The position numbers and the translations under genes were made by a program. Below the pieces are notes generated by a model that worked only from the letters and a program-made list of their open reading frames with translations, did not search any database and was not told where the DNA came from. DNA of 64,000 nucleotides from Methyloversatilis sp. RAC08 (GTDB lineage: Bacteria > Pseudomonadota > Gammaproteobacteria > Burkholderiales > Rhodocyclaceae): NCBI RefSeq assembly GCF_001713355.1, contig NZ_CP016448.1, forward strand, positions 2,666,001 through 2,730,000, read 5' to 3'. Positions within the stretch are counted from its first letter, which is position 1, and each line of letters opens with the position of its first letter. Positions 38,826 to 45,915 of the stretch are shown here, in pieces.

Positions 38826-39431
38826 ATGAACCATTCAGACACCACACGCCCGAGCCGGGAAGAAGCCGAGGCGGCTGTCCGTACGCTGATCCAGTGGGCC
38901 GGTGACGATCCGACGCGCGAAGGCCTGCTCGATACGCCATCGCGCGTTGTCAAGTCGTACGAGGAATTCTTTGCCGGTTATTCGATCGACCCGCGCGAAG
39001 TGCTGTCACGCACCTTCGAAGAGGTCGAAGGCTACGACGAGGTGATCGCGCTGACCGGCATCCGCTTCGAAAGCCATTGCGAGCACCACATGGTGCCCAT
39101 CATCGGCAAGGCGCACATCGCCTACCTGCCGGATCGGCGCGTCGTCGGCATTTCCAAGCTGGCGCGTCTGGTCGAGGTGTTCGGCAAGCGTCTGCAGATC
39201 CAGGAAAAGATGACCGTGCAGATCGCCGATGCGCTGTATGAAGTGCTGCAGCCGCGCGGCGTTGCAGTGGTGATCGAGGCGGCGCACGAGTGCATGACCA
39301 CCCGCGGTGTGCACAAGCCGGGCGTCGCCATGGTGACCAGCCGCATGCTGGGCGCCTTCCGCGACGACGCCAGCACGCGGCGCGAGTTCTTCAACCTGAT
39401 CGGCCGGACGGCGGGCGGCTGCGAAAACTGA
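38826..39431 (+). CDS. folE: GTP cyclohydrolase I
   Basis: First enzyme of tetrahydrofolate (and other pterin) synthesis, converting GTP to dihydroneopterin triphosphate. About 201 aa. The zinc and catalytic motif [16 protein letters not shown] and the second zinc Cys in ECMTTRGV are present, as is [11 protein letters not shown]-like [16 protein letters not shown]. Two ATGs are possible. AGGA at 38817-38820 overlaps the first (38820) and lies 5 nt before the second (38826), so I take 38826. It stands alone between htrA and the porin. Confidence 0.95.
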   Translation: MNHSDTTRPSREEAEAAVRTLIQWAGDDPTREGLLDTPSRVVKSYEEFFAGYSIDPREVLSRTFEEVEGYDEVIALTGIRFESHCEHHMVPIIGKAHIAYLPDRRVVGISKLARLVEVFGKRLQIQEKMTVQIADALYEVLQPRGVAVVIEAAHECMTTRGVHKPGVAMVTSRMLGAFRDDASTRREFFNLIGRTAGGCEN

Positions 39432-40030
39432 GTCAGCGCGTCAGGTCGCGCAGCGCGGCGAGGCGTCGCTCCAGCGCACCGTGTTCGGTCGCTGGGGCGG
39501 GCCTCGCCGCGACGCCTTTGGATCGACAGCATCGCGGCATCTGTCCAGATTCATTACTGCCAGCCAGGTTTGCCATACACGACCTGCCCTGGCGAACTCC
39601 AGGCGACGGCATATCGCGTCTCCAGCCACGGATGATCCGATGTTCGGCTCGATCCCGGATCGGAAGCGTCGAGGCGCGATCCGCTCACGCCGCGGGCGCA
39701 TGAAGCTTCGGACGCCTTATTTATATATGCAGCGCGAGGACCGGGGTGAACCCGGAAGGGCGATCAGGCGATATCCGCGTAATACACCTCAACCCGGTCC
39801 TGACCCCGGCATGCGGGCATGAACGACCGCGACCGGCTGTTGCACGAAAACCACAACGCACCGGACGGGTGCATACGTAATTCTACGCATGGCTTGCAGG
39901 GAGCTTTCATGCTTCGGTACAGTGCGGTCCACCTTCTGAATGTCCGAAGGTGTGTAGCCCGGCAGTACAGTCGCTCTGCGATCAAACATGATCCGGGCAC
40001 CCACTATCATCGCAAGAGGAGAATTGCGTA
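39432..40030 (+). promoter_or_regulatory. 600-bp porin upstream region with a structured segment
   Basis: No credible gene. A TTATTTATATATGC stretch near 39717-39730 resembles a -10 region. Just after it GGACCGGGGTGA (39738-39749) pairs with TCAACCCGGTCC (39789-39800) at 11 of 12 positions, enclosing about 39 nt. There is no T-run. The porin start at 40031 has AGGAG about 10 nt upstream. The region may encode a long structured porin leader or a small RNA; neither is proven. Confidence 0.4.
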
Positions 40031-41164
40031 ATGTCCAAGAAATTGCTTGCAGCTGCGATCGCAGCCGCACTCGTACCGACCGCCGTTCTGGCCGAAGCAT
40101 CGAACGTGACCATGTACGGTCGCATCGACTACGGTTTCATGTCGCGTGGTGGTGACAGCGGTGGCCTGTCGCAAGGTGGTCGTGAAGGTCGCCTGAACGA
40201 CTTCGAAGATGGCATCCAGGGCACGAACCGCATCGGTTTCCGTGGTAGCGAAGCCCTCGGCAACGGCCTGAAGGCAATTTTCGAATTCGAATTCGGTTTC
40301 TCGGGTGACAGCGGCCAGTCGTTCGGTGCCACGTCGAACCGTCACAGCTGGATCGGTCTTGAAGGTGCCTTCGGTACCGTCCTCGGCGGCCGTGTTGATG
40401 GCGCGCGTTACTCCTTCGTCGGCCAGTACGACCCGTTCAAGAACCAGACCGTTGCCAACGCCGGTTCGCTGTTCGGTGTGACGTCGGGCCTCGGTCAGGC
40501 TGACCGTGCCGACAACGCTGTTGTCTACATCACGCCTGAAGTCGCTCCTGGCCTGAAGTTCCTGGCTGCCTACACGACTTCGCTGCTGTCGGAAGCCGGT
40601 TCGGGTGCAATCGCCGGTCAGGACACCGAAACCGGTGACACCCCCCTGTACGCACTGGCCGCCCTGTACAACAACGGCCCGATCAGCGTCACGCTCGACT
40701 ACGAAAACCTCAAGATCAAGCGCGCAAACGCTGGTCGCGACCTCGAGTTCGATCTGTGGGTTGCTGGCGCAAGCTACGACTTCGGCGTCGCCAAGCTGTC
40801 GGCATACTACGAAAACACGAAGGGTGACGACAGCGCGTCGGAAGCCATCTCGGACGCTGACGGTTGGCTGATCGGTCTGACGGTTCCCGTCACCACCAAC
40901 TTCGCCATCAAGACCAGCTACGTCAAGGCGAATGACGATGCCCGCAACAACGCTGACTGCAAGAAGTGGGGCGTTGGCGGCGAGTACTCGTTCTCGAAGC
41001 GCACCCAGGCTTACGCAACGTTTGCCAAGCTGAGTGCTGACAGCGCCGCGACCTGCGGCATCTCGAAGAACGCTGCCGGTGGTAACGGCACGGGTTCGAA
41101 CGGTGCCGGCGGTACGGGCTACGGCGACACCGGCTTCAACATCGGTCTCGCACACACGTTCTAA
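40031..41164 (+). CDS. Gram-negative general porin (Porin_4 / OmpC-like)
   Basis: Trimeric outer-membrane diffusion channel. 377 aa: signal peptide 1-21 (SKKLLAAAIAAALVPTAVLA), then a 16-strand barrel beginning with the betaproteobacterial porin opening NVTMYGRIDYGF and ending GLAHTF with the C-terminal Phe needed for BAM assembly. Internal landmarks include NRIGFRGSEALGNGL and RHSWIGLEGAFGTVLGGR. A Gly/Asn-rich loop (AAGGNGTGSNGAGGTG) lies near the end. A strong terminator follows 30 bp after the stop, so it is a single-gene unit. Substrate specificity cannot be told. Confidence 0.95.
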   Translation: MSKKLLAAAIAAALVPTAVLAEASNVTMYGRIDYGFMSRGGDSGGLSQGGREGRLNDFEDGIQGTNRIGFRGSEALGNGLKAIFEFEFGFSGDSGQSFGATSNRHSWIGLEGAFGTVLGGRVDGARYSFVGQYDPFKNQTVANAGSLFGVTSGLGQADRADNAVVYITPEVAPGLKFLAAYTTSLLSEAGSGAIAGQDTETGDTPLYALAALYNNGPISVTLDYENLKIKRANAGRDLEFDLWVAGASYDFGVAKLSAYYENTKGDDSASEAISDADGWLIGLTVPVTTNFAIKTSYVKANDDARNNADCKKWGVGGEYSFSKRTQAYATFAKLSADSAATCGISKNAAGGNGTGSNGAGGTGYGDTGFNIGLAHTF

Positions 41165-41191
41165 TCGGTTTCCGATCAGAAAGCTGTGTTG

Positions 41192-41219
41192 AAACGGGCG
41201 CCTTCGGGCGCCCGTTTTT
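41192..41219 (+). terminator. Strong Rho-independent terminator of the porin gene
   Basis: ACGGGCGCC (41194-41202), TTCG tetraloop, GGCGCCCGT (41207-41215) and a TTTTT run through 41219; flanking A and T bases extend the stem. Confidence 0.95.
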
Positions 41220-41221
41220 CG

Positions 41222-41270
41222 TTGACATCGCGGCATGCAGCCATTAACTTGACTAAATAGTTGGTCAAGT
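41222..41270 (+). promoter_or_regulatory. Promoter and operator of the toxin-antitoxin pair
   Basis: TTGACA (41222-41227), a 17-bp spacer and TAACTT (41245-41250) make a plausible sigma-70 promoter beginning 2 bp after the porin terminator T-run. ACTTGAC (41247-41253) and GTCAAGT (41264-41270) form an inverted repeat that overlaps the -10 region, as expected for autorepression by the antitoxin or the complex. Confidence 0.6.
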
Positions 41271-41281
41271 CGGAGGGCGCC

Positions 41282-41506
41282 ATGCGTCAAGTCAACATGC
41301 TGGAAGCCAAGACAGCCTTGTCGGAGTTGGTTGCGGCCGCATTGCGCGGCGAAGAGATTGTGATCGCCCGCGCCAATAAACCGGCGGTCAGGCTGGTTCC
41401 GGTCGAGCCTGTTGCGCCCGTTCGTCGCTTTGGTTGGGCAACTGGAAAGATCAGCGTAGCCGAAGATTTCGATGCACCGCTGGACGCGTTCAGCAGCTAT
41501 CGTTGA
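41282..41506 (+). CDS. Phd/YefM-VapB-type antitoxin
   Basis: 74 aa. The N-terminal Phd-type DNA-binding part reads MRQVNMLEAKTALSELVAAA, with IVIARANKPAVRLVPV completing the fold. The C-terminal tail (from about residue 50) is the flexible toxin-binding part. ATG at 41282 is preferred over the in-frame extension to 41261 because GGAGG precedes it. Its TGA overlaps the toxin ATG by one base (TGATG), the usual coupling. Confidence 0.88.
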   Translation: MRQVNMLEAKTALSELVAAALRGEEIVIARANKPAVRLVPVEPVAPVRRFGWATGKISVAEDFDAPLDAFSSYR

Positions 41507-41904
41507 TGCGCATCCTGCTCGACACCCATGTGATCATCTGGCTGGCTCATGCGCCCGGGAAGGTTGCAGTTCGGACCCGCGAGCGGATCAGCGATCCAGC
41601 CTCGACGATCTACATCAGTCCGGTATCGATCTGGGAAATGACGATCAAGTGCGGCATCGGAAAACTCGATCTGGGCAGCGACGTTGCAGGCTTCGCCCGC
41701 GCGGCCTATCTTGAGCTGGCGGCGCTGGATCTACCGCTTGCACTCGACCATTTCCGGCATCTGGCCGAACTTCCCCTGCATCACCACGATCCGTTCGATC
41801 GTCTTCTGTTTGCACAGGCACGCAGCGAGGCGCTCTGCTTCGCCACGGCCGACAACGCATTCGACGCGTATGGGGACGCCGGCGTCACCATGCTGCGCTG
41901 CTGA
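41506..41904 (+). CDS. PIN-domain toxin (VapC-like)
   Basis: 132 aa PIN-fold ribonuclease, probably cutting tRNA or rRNA when free of the antitoxin. The acidic metal-binding set is complete: Asp6 (LLDTHVIIW), Glu44 (SIWEMTIK), Asp95 and Asp98 (HHDPFDRLL), Asp116 (TADNAFD). It belongs to the PIN subgroup with HHxDPFDR, commonly paired with Phd-type antitoxins. The chosen ATG at 41506 overlaps the antitoxin stop. Its 3' end faces the cyclase gene 43 bp away. Confidence 0.9.
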   Translation: MRILLDTHVIIWLAHAPGKVAVRTRERISDPASTIYISPVSIWEMTIKCGIGKLDLGSDVAGFARAAYLELAALDLPLALDHFRHLAELPLHHHDPFDRLLFAQARSEALCFATADNAFDAYGDAGVTMLRC

Positions 41905-41947
41905 AGAACAGGCGAGGGTCTGCGCCGAACAACTGGGGTATTCAGGT

Positions 41948-43270
41948 TCATCGCGCATCGAGCAGGATATCGACGCCGCCGCCGGCCAACGCAGACGGTT
42001 GATCCTTGCGTCCGATCAGCCGATACACCACGGTGTCGCCCTTGCCTTTCAGATAGAGCGTCTGCGGCGGGTGGAAGTCAAAACGGTTGCGCAGGCGAAG
42101 GTAAGTCGTGGTGTCGACCTGCACCATGCCGGGCACGCCTTCGGTCGTGATGCGACTGGCCAGATTGACCGTGTCGCCCCACAGGTCATAGATAAATTTC
42201 TTCTTGCCCACGACGCCGGCGACGACCGGTCCGGTGCCGATGCCGATGCGCAGATCGAGCAGCACGCCGGTGCCGGTGGTCTGGTTCCTGAGCCAGTCGC
42301 GCATTTCGAGTGCCAGATCGGCCAGCGCGGCGGTGTAGTCCGACGTGTTTTCGTTCAGGCCGCCGGCCACCATGTAGGCGTCGCCGATGGTCTTGATCTT
42401 CTCCAGACCACGCGCACCCGCCTGCTCGTCGAAGCGTGAAAACACGCGGTTGAGCATCGAGAACACTTGGGCCGGCGTCATGCCGGCGGCGACCTGGGTG
42501 AAGTTCACGATGTCGGCAAACATGACGCTGACGTCGGCAAACCCATCTGCGATGTTCTTTTCGTTCTGCTTCAGGCGTTCGGCGACCGGGCCGGGCAGGA
42601 TGTTCAGCAGCAGCCGTTCCGAGCGTTCCTGTTCGCATTCCAGCAGCGCATGCGCTTCGGCGAGCTGACTGGCGGTGCGCTGTTTCTGTTCTATCGCGAA
42701 GCGCAACAGCATGAACACGATGGTCGAAATGGCGAGAAAGTTGAGCGCGAAGAACACCACGCTGGTTTCCACCGACACGGTGGCGTTGCGGTAGGTGCTC
42801 GCGTCTGCAAGATAGAAGTCGAACACACCGGTCAGCACGATCAGGAAGGCGTAGGCGAAGAACCACGCCAGCGCCTCACGCGCGCCGATGCACAGGATGG
42901 CGCCCACCGGCGCCAGCAAACCCCACAGCAGGATGCCGCTGGCGGTGATGAAGTTGCCGATGGCCCACTGGGCGACAAAGGGCACGAACAGGAACAGTCC
43001 GAGCTGGGTCGTGCGGAAAAGCTTGAAGTTGCCGCTGCGGATGTACAGCAGCAGGTTGCCGGCCAGCAGCAGCTGGTAGGCGAAAGGCAAGGTCGCGGAC
43101 AGTTGCGGCCCGATCGACCAATACACCGCCAGCCACAGCATCGAAGCCACGCAAACCAGACCGGTCGCCAGCACCAGAAGCGACTTGTTCAGCCGCTCTT
43201 CAGGGCTGTCGCCGGGAAGGATGCCGCCACTGCGCAGGCGCGACAGGAAGCCGGGTGCCGCTGCGCTCAC
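41948..43270 (-). CDS. Membrane-bound class III adenylate cyclase
   Basis: 440 aa with GTG start at 43270, overlapping the stop of the upstream pilin-like gene as GTGA. The N-terminal half has about six hydrophobic segments (between residues 32 and 195), then a short coiled coil (EQKQRTASQLAEAH...ECEQERSERLL) and a class III cyclase domain. Metal Asp253 (FADIVNF) and Asp297 (IGDAY), the substrate-pocket Lys in EKIKTIGD, Asp362 (YDLWGD), and the transition-state Asn369 and Arg373 (VNLASR) are all present, so it should make cAMP. The 6-TM plus cyclase layout resembles Cya-type integral membrane cyclases. It is the last gene of the pilus operon, which hints that cAMP output is tied to pilus assembly or surface sensing. 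Confidence 0.88.
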   Translation of the reverse strand: MSAAAPGFLSRLRSGGILPGDSPEERLNKSLLVLATGLVCVASMLWLAVYWSIGPQLSATLPFAYQLLLAGNLLLYIRSGNFKLFRTTQLGLFLFVPFVAQWAIGNFITASGILLWGLLAPVGAILCIGAREALAWFFAYAFLIVLTGVFDFYLADASTYRNATVSVETSVVFFALNFLAISTIVFMLLRFAIEQKQRTASQLAEAHALLECEQERSERLLLNILPGPVAERLKQNEKNIADGFADVSVMFADIVNFTQVAAGMTPAQVFSMLNRVFSRFDEQAGARGLEKIKTIGDAYMVAGGLNENTSDYTAALADLALEMRDWLRNQTTGTGVLLDLRIGIGTGPVVAGVVGKKKFIYDLWGDTVNLASRITTEGVPGMVQVDTTTYLRLRNRFDFHPPQTLYLKGKGDTVVYRLIGRKDQPSALAGGGVDILLDAR

Positions 43271-43992
43271 GGCAATTGCCCCGCATTCATCATGCGGCCG
43301 AACAACACGAAGCGCGATTCCCACACCACCAGGTCATCGAATTCGCCGCCGCCTGCGGCGCTGTTCACGCTGCCGTCGCGCGCGTACAGCGCGACTGATG
43401 TACCCGGCTGGGAACTGTTGGCCTGTTCGTCGGCGTTGCTGGCTGAATCGTGGGGGATCAGGCTGCCGACCGCCGTCGTGGCGCCGCGTCCGTTTTCGCC
43501 ATGCGACCACAGTGCGAAGGCGACTGCCGTGGGGCTGTTCAACGTCACTTCTGCGCCGGCTGCGTCGCGGCTAAGGATCGTGACGTCGCCTTCGCCGGTC
43601 AATGCGATGCGCTGGCCGGGGGCGACGACCAGACTGCGCGCCGCGGTGGTGTTTTGCGACACGACATAGCCGAGCCGGTTGCCCCAGCCGTCGAGTCCGC
43701 GCACGCCCAGCGTCTGCCAGGGCAGCAGGCCGCGCCGGTTGGCGCAGTTGCCGCCGGCGCGGCTTTGTTCGGTGCCGTCGACCTCCGACACGGCCGGGCA
43801 GGGCAGCGAGCGGTTGACAACGGCGAACGCCACGACTGCCTCGCGCGCTTCGCGCAGTGCCGCCTGCGTGTCGGCGATGCGCGTGCGCAGCATGGCGAGC
43901 TGAAGTGCGGCGATCGCTCCGACGCTGAGCAGCGCGACGATGGTCAGCACCACCGCGATTTCGATCAGGGTGAAGCCGCGCTGGCGCGTCAT
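43267..43992 (-). CDS. Type IV pilin-like (pseudopilin) protein with LPCP motif
   Basis: 241 aa. A prepilin peptidase site MTRQRG|FTLIEIAVVLTIVALLSVG at residues 1-24 (Glu5 of the mature form present) is followed by the pilin helix. The globular part starts with LPCPAVSEVDGTE, then NCANRRGLLPWQTLGVRGLDGWGNRLGY, matching its upstream neighbour. ATG at 43992 overlaps the preceding stop as ATGA; the frame extends further left but that part is another gene. Probably a minor pilin or tip component. Not a match to MshA. Confidence 0.8.
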   Translation of the reverse strand: MTRQRGFTLIEIAVVLTIVALLSVGAIAALQLAMLRTRIADTQAALREAREAVVAFAVVNRSLPCPAVSEVDGTEQSRAGGNCANRRGLLPWQTLGVRGLDGWGNRLGYVVSQNTTAARSLVVAPGQRIALTGEGDVTILSRDAAGAEVTLNSPTAVAFALWSHGENGRGATTAVGSLIPHDSASNADEQANSSQPGTSVALYARDGSVNSAAGGGEFDDLVVWESRFVLFGRMMNAGQLP

Positions 43993-44915
43993 GATCCGGT
44001 GCATACGCCGGCGCAGGCCGGCAGCAGCGACAGCGCGCGCGCCACGCGTGAGCCGTCGGCAAGTGTGACGACGCCCTGTGTGCCCGACGCGCAGACGTGG
44101 GCGCACCACTGATTCTTGATCCACCAGGCGTCTGGCGGTGTGCCGTCGCTGGCGAGCGAAATCTCGCCCAGCACGCGCGCCCCGGCGCTGGCGAACAACC
44201 GGCTGGTGGTCAGCGTGAGCACGCGGTCATTGAAGTCGTCCTGCGCGCGCAGCGCGATGGCGTGCTCACCGCCGGTGTGCGTATAGGCGGTGCCGGCCAC
44301 CGTCACGCCTTCGAGAAACTGCTCGATGCTGCCTTCGCGACAGCCGGACTCGCCGAAGCCGCCGCTGCGCGATTGCCCGGGCAGTGCCGCGCCGGGTGCG
44401 ATCAGCACCGCCGCTACCCGGGCGCCGGCGCCGGCCGCGCTGACTTCGACGATGCCGCCCGGCGTCGCCGGGTTGAGCGCTGGCCGATCCGCGCTGTCGC
44501 CGCGCTGGCTGGTCGGGATGTTGTTGCTGAACGTGGCGCTGCGCGCATACCACAGACATTCGCCCGCGCCGTCGAGCACCGGTCCCATGCCCAGCGTGCG
44601 CCAGGGCAGGCGTCCGATATGGCTGTCGCAAAGCGAGGACAGCTCTTCCGACGTGCCGTCGTTGTCGAGGTCCGGGCAGGGCAGCGCACCCGGCGAATTG
44701 AGCTGATTGCCACCCCTGTTGCCCAGCGCACCGTAGGCGGCCAATGCATCGCGCGCCCGGGCCAGCGCGCGCTCGGTGGCCAGTTCGCTGTCGGTGCCGG
44801 CCGGCGACGACAGCGCGCGCGCCAGCGTGGCGATGGCCAGCAGGCCGAGCAGGGCGATGGCGATCAGCAGCGCGGCGCCGCCCTGTCTTTGTCGTGTCGA
44901 CGGCCATGCGCTCAT
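43989..44915 (-). CDS. Pilin-like protein lacking Glu5 (PilX/GspK-like N-terminus)
   Basis: 308 aa. After the basic start (STRQRQG) comes GAALLIAIALLGLLAIATL, a hydrophobic helix of the GspK/PilX kind without the usual FTLIE. The ectodomain has ALPCPDLDNDGTSEELSSLC and IGRLPWRTLGMGPVLDGAGECLWY, the same LPCP...LPW..LG pattern as the next gene. It ends in a Cys-rich tail (QWCAHVCASGTQG, LLPACAGVC). ATG at 44915 in an ATGA overlap. Lack of Glu5 is typical of tip subunits that cap a pseudopilus; the role here is inferred. Confidence 0.72.
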   Translation of the reverse strand: MSAWPSTRQRQGGAALLIAIALLGLLAIATLARALSSPAGTDSELATERALARARDALAAYGALGNRGGNQLNSPGALPCPDLDNDGTSEELSSLCDSHIGRLPWRTLGMGPVLDGAGECLWYARSATFSNNIPTSQRGDSADRPALNPATPGGIVEVSAAGAGARVAAVLIAPGAALPGQSRSGGFGESGCREGSIEQFLEGVTVAGTAYTHTGGEHAIALRAQDDFNDRVLTLTTSRLFASAGARVLGEISLASDGTPPDAWWIKNQWCAHVCASGTQGVVTLADGSRVARALSLLPACAGVCTGS

Positions 44916-45316
44916 CGGCTGCGCCCCGGCTGTACATCGATCACGCCCGACGCCGGCGCCGCCTGACCGGCTTCGTCGACGGCGGTCCGCTCGCCCGGGC
45001 GCAGCCTGACCGATTGACCGGCGTCGCCCGGCAGCTGCAGTGCGGTGCCCGCCGGCTGCGCCTGCAGCGACGGCAGTGCGCGCGCGTCCAGCGCACCGCC
45101 ATTGACGAACCAGGTCACCGGGCCCGACGAGCGGACGACGATGCCGTCGTGCCGCACCATGCCGAACGCACGCGGCACGGTGGCTGCCTGAACCGGCTGG
45201 CCGCGCAGCTGTTCCAGCCGCGCGCGCTCCGCCTCGCTGTAGAACAGGCGCCCGAGCGGCTCTGCCGCTGCCGCATGCGCGACGCCGCACAGCACAAGGA
45301 GCAGCGCGCGATTCAT
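44912..45316 (-). CDS. MshK-like periplasmic protein
   Basis: 134 aa with a short signal peptide (MNRALLLVLCGVAHAAAA). The mature part reads GRLFYSEAERARLEQLRG, then VVRSSGPVTWFVNGG, the pattern of small periplasmic proteins next to PilO/MshJ-like genes that probably act like PilP or MshK, linking the inner-membrane ring to the secretin. Both ends overlap neighbours as ATGA. I identify it by pattern and position, not by strong similarity. Confidence 0.6.
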   Translation of the reverse strand: MNRALLLVLCGVAHAAAAEPLGRLFYSEAERARLEQLRGQPVQAATVPRAFGMVRHDGIVVRSSGPVTWFVNGGALDARALPSLQAQPAGTALQLPGDAGQSVRLRPGERTAVDEAGQAAPASGVIDVQPGRSR

Positions 45317-45915
45317 GACGCTCCCCCCTCTTTCGGACGGAAGGTGATCCAGTCCAGCAGGCAGTCGGCCTGCAGCGTTTCCGGGGTGGCGTCGGTCACG
45401 ACCCGCCGCATCATGCTGCATTCGCGCACCCGCACCAGGGCCGGCGCGCGCTGGCTCAGTTCGTCGAGCAGCGTCAGCAGGTCGCCTTCATGCAGCAAGG
45501 GCAGGCGCAGGCGCAGCGTGCTGCTGCTGACTTCGAGTTGGCCGGCATCGGATGGCGCAATCGTGCGATCGAGTGGCCGCTGCGGCGAAAATTCATAATC
45601 GAGCGCGCCCAGGCGATGTCGCGCCCGGATGTCGCGGATCAGTTCGACCCATGCCAGACGCTGTTCGGCGCCGATCGCGCCGCGCGCGGCGAGCTGGCGG
45701 TAGCGGTCGATCTTCTGCGCGATTTCCTGCTCTTCGGCCTGCGCAGCGGCCAGCCCGCCCTGTGCGATGGCACGCGCGGCGATCGCCCGGGTGTGGTCCT
45801 GCTTCGCTTCGTCAGCCAGCCGGGCGCTCGCCCACAGCGCACCTGCGCCAGCAAGTGCCATCAGTACGGCGAGTACGGCGGCGCCGCGCAGCTTTTTCAG
45901 GTCGGCGGCGTTCAT
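45313..45915 (-). CDS. PilO/MshJ-like inner-membrane protein
   Basis: 200 aa with one N-terminal transmembrane segment (about residues 13-33, VLAVLMALAGAGALWASA), a coiled coil (about 35-75, AQAEEQEIAQKIDRYRQ) and a periplasmic alpha/beta domain. This is the PilO fold of the type IV pilus alignment subcomplex. It overlaps the MshI-like gene (4 bp) and the MshK-like gene (4 bp). Confidence 0.7.
   Translation of the reverse strand: MNAADLKKLRGAAVLAVLMALAGAGALWASARLADEAKQDHTRAIAARAIAQGGLAAAQAEEQEIAQKIDRYRQLAARGAIGAEQRLAWVELIRDIRARHRLGALDYEFSPQRPLDRTIAPSDAGQLEVSSSTLRLRLPLLHEGDLLTLLDELSQRAPALVRVRECSMMRRVVTDATPETLQADCLLDWITFRPKEGGAS

Noticed and set aside
39470-39540. Another REP copy or folE terminator in the GC-rich stretch after folE
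   Set aside because: Only partial resemblance (GCCTCGCCGCGA) and no clean inverted repeat followed by T residues.
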